DNA from: Pteria penguin
Taxonomy: Eukaryota > Mollusca > Bivalvia > Pterioida > Pteriidae
NCBI GenBank assembly: GCA_035048485.1
Contig: CM068592.1
Coordinates: forward strand, 30,936,001-31,000,000
Length of the DNA stretch: 64,000 bases
Direction: 5' to 3'
The position numbers were made by a program, and so were the translations under genes. The notes under the pieces are model-generated. The model was not told the origin of the DNA and ran no database searches. It worked only from the letters and a program-made list of their open reading frames with translations. Below are positions 1 through 13,150 of the stretch, in pieces. Position 1 is the first letter of the stretch, and every line of letters begins with the position of its first letter.

Positions 1-1615
1 GACAAAATGTACTACACAGTGATAGTACACTATACCTTTTAATGGAACACTGACACAGTACACTATACCATGTAATGGAACATTGACACAGTACACTATA
101 CCATGTAACCATGTAATGGAACACTGACACAGTACGCTGTACCATGTTATGGAACAATGACACAGTACACTATACTATGTAAAGGAACACTGACACAGTA
201 CACTATACCATGTAATGGTACACTGACACAGTACACTATACCATGTAATGGTACACTGACACAGTACACTATACCATGTAACCATGTAATGGAACACTGA
301 CACAGTACACTATACCATGTAATGGAACACTGACACAGTACACTATACCATGTAACCATGTAATGGAACACTGACACAGTACACTATACCCTGTAACCAT
401 GTAATGGAACACTGACACAGTACACTATACCATGTAATAGAACATTGACACAGTACACTATACCATGTAACCATGTAATGGAACACTGGCACAGTACACT
501 ATACCCTGTAACCATGTAATGGAACACTGACACAGTACACTATACCATGTAACCATGTAATGGAACACTGGCACAGTACACTATACCCTGTAACCATGTA
601 ATGGAACACTGACACAGTACACTATACCATGTAATAGAACATTGACACAGTACACTATACCATGTAACCATGTAATGGAACACTGACACAGTACACTATA
701 CCATGTAATAGAACATTGACACAGTACACTATACCATGTAACCATGTAATGGAACACTGACACAGTACACTATACCATGTAATGGAACACTGACACAGTA
801 CACTATACCATGTAACCATGTAATGGAACACTGACACAGTATGCTGTACCATGTAATGGAACACTGACACAGTACACTATACCATAGTGATGGAACAATG
901 ACACAGTATGCTATACCATACTAATGACACATCACACAGTACACAATAATATGTAATGGAACACTGACACAGTACACTGTGTCATACTAATGAAATACTG
1001 ACACAGTCACTTTTAACATGTAATGGAACACCACACAGTACACTATACTATGTAATGGAACACCGACACAGTACACTATACATGTACCATGTAACCATGT
1101 AATGGAACACTGACACAGTACACTATACCATGTAATGGAACACCACACAGTACACTATACAGTGTAACAGAACACTGACACAGTACACTATACCATGTAA
1201 TGGAACACTGACACAATACACTATACAATACTAATGAAACACCACACAGTACACTACACCATGTAAGGAAACACTGACAAAGTGCCCTTTACAATGTAAT
1301 GGAACACTGACACAGTACATTATACTATGTTATAGGACACTGACACAGTACACTATACCATGTAACAGAACACTGACACAGTACACTATACCATGTAATG
1401 GAACACTGACACAGTACACTATACCATGTTATGGAACACTGACACAGTATGCTATACCTTACTACTGAAACACCACACAGTACACTATACCATGTAACAG
1501 AACACTGACACAGTGCAATATACCATGTAATGGAAAACTGACACAGTACACTATACTATGTAATGAAACACTACACAGTACGCTATTCAATGTTATGAAA
1601 CCCTGACACAATACA
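1..1615. repeat. Minisatellite, about 33 bp unit with 41 bp variants
   Basis: Tandem array whose unit reads roughly AATGGAACACTGACACAG followed by TACACTATACCATGT (33 bp). Many units carry an extra 8 bp AACCATGT, giving 41 bp. The first 900 bases are well conserved. Units become degenerate and lose register to about 1615, where the array ends in unique AT-rich DNA. Short open frames on the minus strand here are only the translated repeat. The array runs off the left edge of the window. Confidence 0.97.
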
Positions 1616-1639
1616 CTAAAGCATTTATTGAAAACTGAA

Positions 1640-2394
1640 TATCAGAACATATTTCAGTGCTACTTTAGTGCACCACATACAAATAATGTTACCTCATTAA
1701 TGATTAACCCCGAAATTGTGACAGGCAGCTGAAATGTTTCTTGAGCAAACAAACTGCTAAAATGACCAAACAGCAAAAGTCAATACCATCATAATACAGA
1801 GGTGTACATGAGGTGCTTGGAAGCTTAATTTACAAGACTTAGTGTAATTCTAGTTTATTGAGCGAAATGTAAAATACAAAAGTAATTGGTTCTCGACAGT
1901 GGCACCTAAAACTGCATACAATGATAAATACTTATAGACACGAGAGAAACCAGAGGGCATACTATGTGCCCCGGAAAAGCATTTCCCGTTTCCTTGTTAC
2001 GCCTGTAAATACGCGGGTAAAGCAAGCATCCCCTGTTTGTCTGTACTGCTGTCCAAGGACTCGGACAGTTTACACAATAATTAACGCTGCACACATTATA
2101 TTAACAGCAGGAGTATGATCATCATCCAGTTAAGATCTTCGTGGGTAATATTAAGCGGTCAACACTGAGAATAATGCTATTAGGTAAATACCAAAGTAAC
2201 TGGTACCATGTCACTGCGACAAGCAGGGAAATGATAGCAGTCCCGGTTGTTATATGTAGGCTATATCTTACAGTTGTTCCATCAAACCCGTGCACGACAA
2301 GCATACGAACCACGTGTGAATTGGTTGACTTTGTAGCGACAAAAATACCTCATATCACGAATCTGTTTGTCATGTGCATATATGTAATCTTATT
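1640..2394. other. Unique AT-rich spacer, no gene seen
   Basis: No exon, RNA gene or recognisable repeat was found between the 33 bp array and the CTT microsatellite. Two overlapping 60-130 codon frames exist on both strands (for example 2141-2542), but they have no domain-like composition and one runs into the CTT tract. Confidence 0.5.
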
Positions 2395-2440
2395 TCTTCT
2401 TCTTCTTCTTCTTCTTCTTCTTCTTCTTCTTCTTCTTCCA
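2394..2440. repeat. (CTT)n microsatellite
   Basis: About 15 consecutive CTT units, read as poly-Leu in a chance frame. Confidence 0.95.
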
Positions 2441-2529
2441 ATGAATTGTAATTTGCTGCATCTTCTCGTCCAATTATTTTTAGACATACATGTCAGTACT
2501 TGCTTGCATATCAGGATCATAAACCAAAT

Positions 2530-3225
2530 AATGAAACATTAATATAACATTAAAAATATTATAAACCATATAATGATACATTGATATGACATTAATAATA
2601 TTATAAACCATGTAATGATAATTTGATATGACATCAATAATATGATAAACCATATAATGATACATTGATATTACATTAATCATATTATAAACCATATAAT
2701 GATACATTGATATGACATTGTTAATATTATAAATCATATGATACATTGATATGACATTGATAATATTATAAACCATATAATGATACATTGGTATGACATT
2801 AATATTATAAACCATATAAAGATAAATTGATCTGACATTAATAATATCATAAACCATGTAATGTTACATTGATATGACATAAATAATATTATAAACCATA
2901 TAATGATACTTTGATATCACATTGATAATATTATAAATCATATAATGACACATTGATATAACATTAATAATATTATAAACCATATAATGATACATTGGTA
3001 TGACATTAATAATATTATAAATCATATGAAACATTGATATAATATTAATAATATTATAAACCATACAATGATACATTGGTATGACATTAATAATATTATA
3101 AACCATATAATTATACATTGATATGACATTAATAATATTATATGCCATATAATGATACATTGATATGACTTAAATAATATTATAAACCATATAATTATAC
3201 ATTGATATGACATTAATAATATTAC
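2530..3225. repeat. Minisatellite, 41 bp unit
   Basis: Tandem array with unit AACCATATAATGATACATTG plus ATATGACATTAATAATATTAT (41 bp). About 17 units are present, with point changes and a few short deletions. It is extremely AT-rich. It gives meaningless Tyr/Ile/Asn-rich frames on the minus strand. It is a different family from the array at 1-1615. Confidence 0.95.
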
Positions 3226-4390
3226 AATGGAAGGACGATATGTTGGGCCATGAAGTAAAGCAATCAATTGAGTACAGTGTCATCGAGTATTTTGTGATGT
3301 TCTATGTTTGTTTCGATCTTATTATCCCAGTTAGATTTGCTCGAGGTGGATTCTATCATTTAGTTTAAGCAAATGTCTTAAATGTTCTCTTCCAGACAGG
3401 AATTATTAAAACCCCGCTACCTCTTTCCGCAACGAAGAAGGGGGAATATATTGGAATCGCCCCTGTCCGTCCGGCGTCCGTAGACACGAGATAGTGCGGA
3501 ATTTGTCTCATTTACCTTTCGATTGATTCCATTGAACTTTTAGATTTAGCTTAATAGTCATTAATCGTTAATGTGCACCTCCTATTCTAATTTTTTAAAA
3601 CTTTTTATGTTTTTGCCATATTGGGGACTATGTTCTCTAGATACAACCTTGTCCGAAGTTTTTATCATTTACCTTTCTATAGATTCCAGTGAAAATATAT
3701 GTATACTTAGCTTCATTAATACATAAAGATGTGCACCTCCCATTCTCATCTCTTTGGGACCTTTTCTCAATATTTTTGTGACTTTGTTCACCATTGTAAT
3801 ACTGTAAATCTTCATTTTACAAATTGATGACAAAGATGTCATATCTTGCATATGATTGAAGTTACAAGATCAATCGTGTGGTTATAAGGAATTTATTTTC
3901 TTTTCCCATCAAGGTATTGGTGCCTGCACGTCCCAGTACAGAAGCCATCGATATATTGCATCGAAAGTATATCCAGTAACAATATTCTATTAAAAGGTAC
4001 ATACGAGGACGTCTCTACAAGAATGCAAACATACATACATACTTAACATTATAACAAGTATGCAGATGCCATAAGTCATTATCAACACATGTCGACAGTT
4101 CTTTCTGAGATAAACATTGTCATCTAATTTGGACGCGATAAAGAGGTGTGGTTCTTATAGCCATAACATGATATGAATAAAAAAGCAATAAATTTAACTA
4201 AATTTTGAGTATTGCCCTAGATTTCACATTATTTGATATCTGTCAGTTTCATGACATTGTATTGAATATGATAAATTGTCAAAGCCCCATCTGTTTGTTG
4301 GTTGAATTTTACTTTTCATTAAATGATATTTCATATCACAGTGCAACCTTAACGATTGCAGGTTATATTCTTAATATTTATCACGAATTT
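3226..4390. repeat. Gene-free stretch with a two-unit dispersed repeat
   Basis: No exon was seen. From about 3505 to 3820 there are two diverged direct copies about 157 bp apart. Each contains CATTTACCTTTC, then GATTCCA, then ATGTGCACCTCC, and each ends near GACTNTGTTC. The flanking CCGTCCGGCGTCCGTAGACA resembles tracts that I know to be dispersed in bivalve genomes, and a related fragment (CCGTAGACAACAAT) occurs near 52100. I assign no family. Confidence 0.5.
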
Positions 4391-4394
4391 AGTC

Positions 4395-6910
4395 ATATGT
4401 ATGATTTAGTTACTGTGTCTGATATCACCTGTAGGAAGGTGTTCTGTCTCCTCCATACCACATTATCTCGTCTTATACAGTCTTATGTCTGATTAAGTTA
4501 CTGTGTCTGATATCACCTGTAGGAAGGTGTTCTGACTCTTCCATACCACATTATCTCGTCTTATACAGTCTTATGTCTGATTAAGTTACTGTGTTTGATA
4601 TCACCTATAGGAATGTGTTCTGACTCTTCCATACCACATTATCTCGTCTCATATAGTCTTATGTCTGATTAAGTCACTGTGTGTGATATCACCTGTAGGC
4701 AGGAGTTCTGTCTCCTCCATACTACATTATCTCGTCTTATGTCTAATTAAGTCACTGTGTGTGTTATCACCTGTAGGGAGGGGTTCTGTCTGCTCCATAC
4801 TACATTATCTCGTCTTATGTCTAATTAAGTCACTGTGTGTGTTATCACCTGTAGGGAGGGGTTCTGTCTCCTCCATACTACATTATCTCGTCTTATGTCT
4901 AATTAAGTCACTGTGTCTGATTTCACCTGTAGGCAGGGGTTTTGTCTCCTCCATACTACATTATATCGTCTTATGTCTGATTAAGCCACTGTGTGTGATA
5001 TTACCTGTAGGCAGGGGTTATACCTCCAACATATCACATTATCTCGTCTCATATAGTCTTATGTCTGATTAAGTTACTGTGTCTGATATCACTTGTAAGC
5101 AGGGGTTCTGACTCTTCCATACCACATTATCTCGTCTAATGCAGTCTAATGTATGAGTAAGTTACTGTGTCTGATATCACCTGTAGGCAGGGGTTCTGAC
5201 TCTTCCATACCACATTATCTCGTCTAATACAGTCTAATGTATGAGTAAGTTACTGTGTCTGATATCACCTGTAGGCAGGGGTTCTGACTCTTCCATACCA
5301 CATTATCTCGTCTAATACAGTCTAATGTATGAGTAAGTTACTGTGTCTGATATCACCTGTAGGCAGGGGTTCTGTCTCCTCCATACCACATTATCTCGTC
5401 TTATACAATCTTATGTCTGACTAAGTCACTGTGTGTGATATCACCTGTAGGCAGGGGTTCTGTCTCCTCCATACCACATTATCTCGTCTTATACAGTCTT
5501 ATGTCTAATTAAGTCACTGTGTGTGATATCACCTGTAGGCAATGGTTCTGTCTCCTTCATACCACATTGTCTCGTCTTATATAGTCTTGTGTTTAATGAA
5601 GTCACTCTGTGTGATATCACCTGTAGGCAGGGGTCCTGTCTCCTCAGTACCACATTGTCTCGTCTTATATAGTCTTGTCTTTAATGAAGTCACTCTGTGT
5701 GATATCACCTGTAGGCAGGGGTTCTGTCTCCGCCATACCACATTATCTCGTGTCATATAGTCTAAAGTCTGATTAAGTCACTGTGACTGGTATAACCTAT
5801 AGGTAGGGGACCTCACTCCTCCATATCACATTATCTTGTCCAATATAATCTTATGTCTGATTACGTCACTGTGATTGGTATAACCTGAAGGTAGGGGACA
5901 TCACACCTCAATACCACATTATCTCGTCCCATATAATTTTATGTCTGATTAAGTCACTGTGACTGGTATCACCTGTAGATCGTGATATCACTCCTCCATA
6001 CCACATTATCTCGTCTTATACAGTCTTATGTCTTATTAAGTCACTGTCTGATATCACCCGTAGGAAGGCGTTCTGTCTCCTCCATACCACATTATCTCGT
6101 CTCATATAGTCCTATGTCCGATTAAGTCACTGTGACTGATATCACCTGTAGACAGGGGTTTAGACTCGTCCATACCACATTATTTCGTCTTATACAGTCT
6201 TATGTCTGATTAAGTTACTGTGTCTGGTATCACCTTTAAGCAGGCGTTCCATCTCTTACATATCACCTTATCCTTATCTCATTTTATATAGTCTTATGTC
6301 TGATGAAGTCACTGTGTCTGGTATCACCTTTAAGCAGGCGTTCCATCTCTTACATATCACCTTATCCTTATCTCATTTTATATAGTCTTATGTCTGATGA
6401 AGTCACTGTGTCTGGTATCACCTTTAAGCAGGCGTTCCGTCTCCTCCATATCACCTTAACTCATTTTATATAGTCTTATGTCTGATGAAGTCACTGTGTC
6501 TGGTATAACCTGTAGGTAGGGGGTCATACTCTCCCATACCACATTATCTTGTCTTATATAGTCTTATGTCTGATGAAGTCACTGTGTCTGGTATCACCTG
6601 TAGGTAGGGGGTCATACTCTCCCATACCACATTATCTTGTCTTATATAGTCTTATGTCTGATGAAGTCACTGTGTCTGGTATAACCTGTAGGTAGGGGGT
6701 CATACTCTCCCATACCACATTATCTTGTCTTATATAGTCTTATGTCTGATGAAGTCACTGTGTCTGGTATAACCTGTAGGTAGGGGGTCTTACTCTCCCA
6801 TACCACATTATCTTGTCTTATATAGTCTTATGTCTGATGAAGTCACTGTGTCTGGTATAACCTGTAGGTAGGGGGTCTTACTCTTCCATACCACATTATC
6901 TCGTCTCATA
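4395..6910. repeat. Minisatellite, about 88 bp unit
   Basis: Large tandem array whose unit includes GTCACTGTGTCTGATATCACC, then TGTAGGCAGGGGTTCTG, CCATACCACATTATCTCG, and TATACAGTCTTATGTCTG. Spacing measured at 5155/5243/5331 is 88 bp. Sub-blocks have been homogenised separately: at 6230-6480 the units carry TTTAAGCAGGCGTTCC, and at 6500-6900 they carry GTAGGTAGGGGGTC. The one 129-codon frame inside (4683-5072) is repeat translation. Confidence 0.96.
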
Positions 6911-9100
6911 TTGCATTCACGCAGATTAACACAACATATGTAACACTTGACTCTAACACTGCAAATAACATTTAATTTGACTGTGTCACAACAAGAGCAT
7001 GACGTATGTTATGAATAAAAGTGGTCAATACACTTCCTTACACCTTAAACCTATTTAAGTGACTAGTTACATTTTGAAAGTTACAACATTTAAACAAATC
7101 CCTAACCAAACATTTACCTATGTATGTATTTACAAGAATGTTGTCAGCAAGTTATGAACATTGATAATGTAATGGAATTTAAATATACAATGTATGCAAA
7201 TTACTATTGTGTTGAGAATTATCTGTAAAGTTTTATATAAATGTAGAACACAGATATATTAAATTAGCATTTGGTATACATACCTGTAATTTCATTTATT
7301 ATCTGTGTTCCAATGTTTTTATATGAAGATGATATTTGAGAATGAACATATTATTTTCTATTTGATAGAATGATTGATTGGAAATACCATTGTGGTGAAT
7401 CTAGTTGTTTGTTTAGGTATGCAATACCATGACAGCCAATGAAAAACGTGATAATCTATTCGAAGTAGTAAATATGGAATCAGCTCTGGGATGTGAGAGC
7501 GGGTGAGAGTGCCCTGCTAAGGTATGGTGTCTGCCATGCACGTTGATATGATTATGAAATGAGTCTTTGGCAATGACATCCAAACAGAATGTACAATATG
7601 GACATATTAAACATCATCAGTGATCCTAAACCAATACCAACTATATACCAATAATTGGTAGCAATAATAACTATCAAATAAATTAATCCAGTAGTCATTA
7701 ACTAATTGTACGTAAGAACAGAATTGTGCATAATATAAAGACCTATAAATGTAGAGTACTGAACTAATTTCAGTATCAATAATATAAAAAATCTCTTGAA
7801 AGTGACACATGTAGATTAATTAAAGGTAACCGAGGTACTTCAGATGCCCTCCATTCCCTATGAACCATAAGCAGTAACGTCTATCAAGTGGCATAAATGG
7901 AATGAAACTTCAGAAGTATATTCACATTTAAAATATAACATCTTCAAAATATAATTGCCTAAATTTTGTCGATGTCTGATCTCTAACATTCAATTTTATC
8001 TCCGATTTTTAATAAATTTCCTTGAAGGTCAGGAACACACACTATTATATGTACCTTCTGCGCACACGGTTGTGAAACGGTATATTTGTTTTGCAAATGG
8101 TGATGTATTTATCATTATAACCTTCTTTTTCTCTCTCCAATCATGAAATTGTATTCTTCCAATCATTTGTCCCGTCTTGTATTGTACATTAGTCTTTTAT
8201 ATGTAGGCTACTAAACACAGTGTTGTTTTAAATAATGTTGTGATCTTTGATATGCATATCATTTATATTTTCATGCTTCAAAGAAAATGATTTATGAAAT
8301 AAAATAAAAGTTACTTCATGTCATATTTTTATTTGTCGTCTATAGTTTCATTTCAATTGCAGATTTTCCAATTCAAACAAAATTTCAAAAATTATGAATT
8401 TAATACATGCTTAAGGCGATTTTAAAATTCCTTTACATGTGTTAAGTTTTCATTTCTTTGATATATATTTACCATTAAGGGGTCAGTTTCTACGTAGTTT
8501 GCCTGCATAATTTAAAAGCACATATACCTCAAGAAAAATGATATGCTGGATGAAATTAGAATTTATATTTCAAGGAAGTGTTTTCATACAATTTGATATG
8601 GAAGTCTGGAGGAGTTGATTGTCAAGGTTGTTTTGTCGTTATTTATATTCTACCATTGTCTTAAAGTTCTTAAATGTACAGGAGCATCGAAGGTGGTGAA
8701 TATATGTTAGAGAAAGGTGATGATGTTTTATACTTGGTGAAGTCTCCTGCACCTGAGGATTAACGTAAGGCAGAAAAGCAAGGTACACATAAATAGATGA
8801 AGAGTTAGAATTACAATGATTATATAATAGGTATGTTTTATAACGTTAAGGGTTAGTCTCTGCCATATGACTTTTGGAAAATAACACGAATCACTGATTA
8901 ATTGAGCAAAACAGTTATATTTATGATATGCTTACTCAATTTAAATAATTAAAGTATTGATATAGATTTGAAATATGGAAGTAACTGATACAATCAAGTT
9001 TAACATTATACCGTTTTTCCTGATGTTATGTGGCAGTAGCACTTTCTACACAATATTTGTTTACATTATTGTATATATATATACAGTGTTGAATTATATT
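6911..9100. other. Gene-free AT-rich DNA
   Basis: No exon pair, RNA gene or repeat family was recognised. Frames are short and of noise composition. A (TA)n run lies just before 9090. Confidence 0.5.
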
Positions 9101-9345
9101 TGTTTCGTCTGTATGCAAGGGCCGCTCATCCCTCCTGGGCACCTGGTCTCACCTGTGAATTTCAGGGGTTCGTTATTGTCTACTGTGGTAAATTGTTGTT
9201 TGTGGCATAGTCATGTGACACCAGTCCATGGAATAAAAGGACAATATCGTGTATAGTGTCACATTCAGAAAAATGCGAACCCCAATAAAATCGAGGTGAG
9301 ACCAGGTGCCCGGGAGGAGTAAGCGTCCCCTGGTTGCATGAAACA
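9101..9345. mobile_element. Fold-back element with about 65 bp inverted arms
   Basis: The left arm (about 9101-9172, containing GGGCACCTGGTCTCACC and CAGGGGTTCG) is the imperfect reverse complement of the right arm (about 9276-9345, CGAACCCC and GGTGAGACCAGGTGCCC). The loop is about 100 bp. Related single arms recur at 15390, 17245, 19590, 20510, 26862 and 29140, so this is a dispersed family. The palindromic layout suggests either a MITE-like element or two head-to-head copies of a retroelement tail. Confidence 0.65.
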
Positions 9346-11224
9346 CCTGTCACAAAAGTCCTTTTCAAGTCGAGAAAGTAAATACATAAATATACACATG
9401 ATGGAGACAAATCTTCCTATTCAAGGCATGAAATGTTGTTTAACTGAAATTCCGGCATCAGAAATGCACGTGAACAAATGCCTGTATATATACGTATTAT
9501 GTCAAATCAAGTATAGTTAAACAAGTTAAGATGCTTAGTTTGTATGGTTAGGTCCCAAAATATCGGTTAACATTCATGAAACATTTTTATTCGCTAGAAT
9601 TTTATTTTCCATCACTACTCTCGAGTGTAACTCCACGCGAACAAAGTCCTTGCTGCCCTTTTTACTACTATGTAAGTATACTACGTATATCAAGTCACAG
9701 TAATTCATATCCTTTTCATACGTTTTAGCTGAAAATAAATTCTCCTAAACACGTTTCAGCTAACCAAGCGTGCTCTGGATCACGTGTCAGATTTTCTGAA
9801 ATTTAGGCATATTGTTGTGTTAAAATGTCAATTAAGAAATTGTCAATGTTATCTAATTCTGAACAATCGAAGTAAGAAATATGTATTAAAAGGATTTCAG
9901 TTTCTTGTTCACCTGTCAACTTCGCGTGATAATCATCTGGGCCCTATTGTTCAAAATCTTCTTCGCTAACCAGTGAGTAATATTTAATGGGCATGTAGTG
10001 AAATTTATGAGGTCACTGTATAAATATTTTACCAGCACATCAATTGAGTGACATTTGTTATTTTAATTGACCGTTGGTGTCACTAGTACATTATTATCGA
10101 TCATTGTTTTATGTCATTTTGTACACTTATTCTTTTATTGTGTCCAAGTCGGTGGCGATTTATCGGACTAACACAAACTACCAGTTAGCTTGCTTACATG
10201 TATATGTTGAATTTTGATCAACTAATGCAATCTACCCACTTAAACTCAGTCATGCCCTGTAAATTGTTCTAATCATTGCTACTTTGGTATAACCTTTCCC
10301 TATTGAAAACTATATTGTATCTCTGACAAATTAACTGGTACACATGAATAGGTAAGGTAAAAGATAAACTTGCAAAACTGAATATAGGTACAATACTATA
10401 TGTTGTATTGTAATTAAATTTCTAGAACTTGTAAACTACCTGTGTGAACCATTTGCAAGATGAGATAAAACATAAACCTATACTTGCAATAAATATTTTA
10501 CCTACAGCAAATGAAAGCAATTAAAGTTAACCCCTTGCACTGATCTCGGACACCGTTTTACATATTAGTGATGCAATGAAAATCAAGAAAAGATGGGATA
10601 ACACATCAAGCTAATGCATGAAATGAAATGAAAAATACAAAAGTACTTGATGCAGTGTCACTTTGGGATTTATTTCAACGATTGCAGTGGACATTCATGG
10701 GCCACTGAAATACAAAGTAGTAAAATTATCATAGATATAAGTATAATGTTAAATCCCAATATCTAGATCTATATCGCTGTAACATTAAAATATGAGAGGT
10801 CATGCAAATTCAACAGTTTTTAATATTTATGGATCCTTGTAAATTAAAGGTGATGCCTGGTGTCTGTTAAAATTATATGAAAAAAAGGAAAATTAAGGCT
10901 ATTTCTATAAGACAATTCATATTTGGTTAATATTTTGTTTTGCTTTAGGTTCGCTCATTACAGTTTATTCAATCTCGAATCTTAAGTGCCTCGATTACTA
11001 CATTTTGTTATATGGGTCTGTGGTATGGAATTTTCCTACTGTCACACACTCTTCCCATGTAATCAGCTTGTCATTGTACTGACGCCATGAGGTGACACAC
11101 ATTGCGTATAATACCATGCAGGCTTAGACAATTATAACACTAATTTCTTTTGAATATTTATAACTGCCATTCTAGTCAGATACATATAAATATTTGCGAC
11201 TCACAAACAATAACTACGTGGTTT
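9346..11224. other. Gene-free AT-rich DNA
   Basis: No exon, RNA gene or repeat was recognised. Frames are short. Confidence 0.45.
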
Positions 11225-11475
11225 GGGGGTTTTATTTTTTATTTATTGATTTTCTTATTCTTAATGTCACACCGAGATTATTGCACTTATATGATGAAGG
11301 TATATACCTAAAGCAAATCAAAGATATATAGACATATGGGACGAGATTCTGTAAGTACCACGTCGATCGCAGACCTCGGTTTTTACTGTCTCTTCCGAAA
11401 ACCATCTCACCGACAAGAGTCTGGCGGGACTCGAATCCGGGACTTATCGGACATGAGCAAAACACCTAATCGATT
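11225..11475 (-). mobile_element. tRNA-derived SINE (type II), degenerate
   Basis: Read on the minus strand, a tRNA-like head with a B-box (GGATTCGAGTCCCGCC) is followed by a body containing AGACAGTAAAAACCGAGGTC, shared with better copies at 49857 and 57988. The tail contains AATAATCTCGGTGTGACATT. The best copies also share the GCACGTAAAAGATCCCT core. Type II is my own label for this family. Confidence 0.6.
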
Positions 11476-11824
11476 GAATTCGCTCACTCATTTATTTATA
11501 TTTTAATTCACTATGACATATAGTCAGATGACCACTGAATAGATGGATTCTATAGCTTATACTTTAATGGTACACTGTGGTTTTCTGCAGTGAAATTAGT
11601 TTCCTGTTCGAGCTATTCTATTTCAATATAAAGATATAAATATAATAAAATATATACGTGTATTAATATAGTACACCATATGCCATATGACCGTAATCAC
11701 TTTGATTGCACATAATCAGATTTCCTCTTTCTAAATTTGTTATTTCGGCGATGTCAATAACTTTTATTGGAAAGTAAAAGGCGAGCTGCTCTAAACTAAG
11801 AAACAACATCAGAATTACAGTTGA

Positions 11825-12235
11825 AAGAAAAAAGAGGAGTTACTGGCTCAGTTATGTGGCAGAAGTCACCATGGAGCTATACAATACATGAATATAAATA
11901 ATATAATAGAACATTTAACACATTACAAAAATATTTGATTGTAGTGCAATTACGATACCGACTTAGGACGGTCATTTAATTTGACAAAAGCCAAACAAAT
12001 GGTGTGGTTAACCGGTTTACGGGCCCACCTTCCCACTCATCGTAACAGCAGAACAATCAAAAGACGTACATTTAAAAATTTATAAATAATCCTCCATGTA
12101 AAGAACAAGGATCAACAGGTATCGCATATTGAGAGGTCATAAAAATATAAACACGTAAGGTATTGTAAAACACATAATGGTATAAAAATATATGCGACAT
12201 CAACATGATAAACCGTGCTCTGCCAGTCTGAAGAA
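11825..12235 (-). mobile_element. 5'-truncated retroelement tail, inverted relative to 34.2-34.6 kb
   Basis: This segment is the near-complete reverse complement of 34185-34590, which directly follows the reverse-transcriptase reading frame at 33650-34084. It is therefore a 3' tail fragment on the minus strand. Landmarks are GAGGAGTTACTGGCTCAG at the 3' end, TACCGACTTAGGACGGTCAT and GGTTAACCGGTTTACGGGCC. Sequence on both sides still matches the other duplicated block (11640-11815 to 23850-23985, and 12245-12440 to 24045-24240). The fragment is thus an insertion into copy A that copy B lacks. Confidence 0.75.
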
Positions 12236-12584
12236 CAGCCAAACCATAAATAACATCACTTGAGCATTCTTGTGCATGTGCATCTGATATATAACACTGA
12301 ACTATTAGACTATGCATTGTACATTAAGTAATAGAAAGTTCTGAGTACATACATGTATGTATCAGGGATAAAATGTAGACGTAGTAACACATACATAGAA
12401 GCAACGCGTGTATATAGAACTGTTCTTTAAGCATCAATTCATATACGAGCGATGGCAATGATAAACAATAAATGGTAGATTATATGTAGAATATGTTTTG
12501 TGGTCTTTCATGTATGTAATTGATGAATTGAGTGTAAGAACAGAATGCAATATTGATTACAGCCTGAAATTAATGTAATACTAG

Positions 12585-12852
12585 TATACTCCACATAGCC
12601 GGCGTATATCAGTCGTCAGCGTACTTGGTTCGATGCTGAGAGGTCATGGATTCGAATCCTGAGGACTCGTCAGTGTCCTTTTGTGTTGAGGACACCGTAA
12701 AAGATCAGATTAGTAGTTATGGTACACATTGTCATGTGTTCGACACTGATTCTGGTGCGTTCGGTTGCATGGGTCGGAATCTCAGCGCAATCCAAGAGGC
12801 ATATATTCTCGCCATGTGAGTGAACTTTGAGAGACGTTAAACAATAAACAAT
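12585..12852 (+). mobile_element. tRNA-derived SINE (type II), predates the duplication
   Basis: It has a B-box-like GGATTCGAATCCTG near 12650, then the GTGTCC..GAGGACAC motif, GTAAAAGATC and a terminal GAGACGTTAAACAATAAAC. A colinear diverged copy sits at the equivalent place in copy B (24490-24725), so the insertion is older than the segmental duplication. Confidence 0.65.
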
Positions 12853-12999
12853 GAATTAATGTGTAAATATTTCTATTGAGCATCTGTCGTAAGAATATAA
12901 CAAAGTTTTCAGAATACTAACTGTTAAATTTTATATGACATCATTGTATAATCACTAAGGATGCTGTATTGTTTTAGTGTCGAATATATCTAGTTCTTA

Positions 13000-13100
13000 A
13001 AAATTTTTGATAATATTAATGTTATTTATGTAATCATTTCATATTTATTTCTTTTCAGTACGATTCCAGTGATGAAAAGCATTCTGATACTAATTCTTTA
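13000..13100 (+). repeat. Upstream duplicate of the acceptor and start region of the secreted-protein gene
   Basis: About 100 bp is repeated in tandem with a 91 bp offset. The tract TTTCTTTTCAG, then TANGATTCCAGTGATGA and AGCATTCTGATACTAATTC, occurs at 13048-13097 and again at 13139-13188. In the upstream copy the start ATG reads ACG and the frame is lost after TTCTTT. It is a fossil first-exon edge. Confidence 0.85.
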
Positions 13101-13150
13101 AAACTGTTGATAATATTAATGTGATCATTTCACATCTATTTCTTTTCAGT

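Noticed and set aside
1..1615. Possible CRISPR-like regular repeats
   Set aside because: Units are directly abutting without unique spacers and the context is a eukaryotic genome, so it is a minisatellite.
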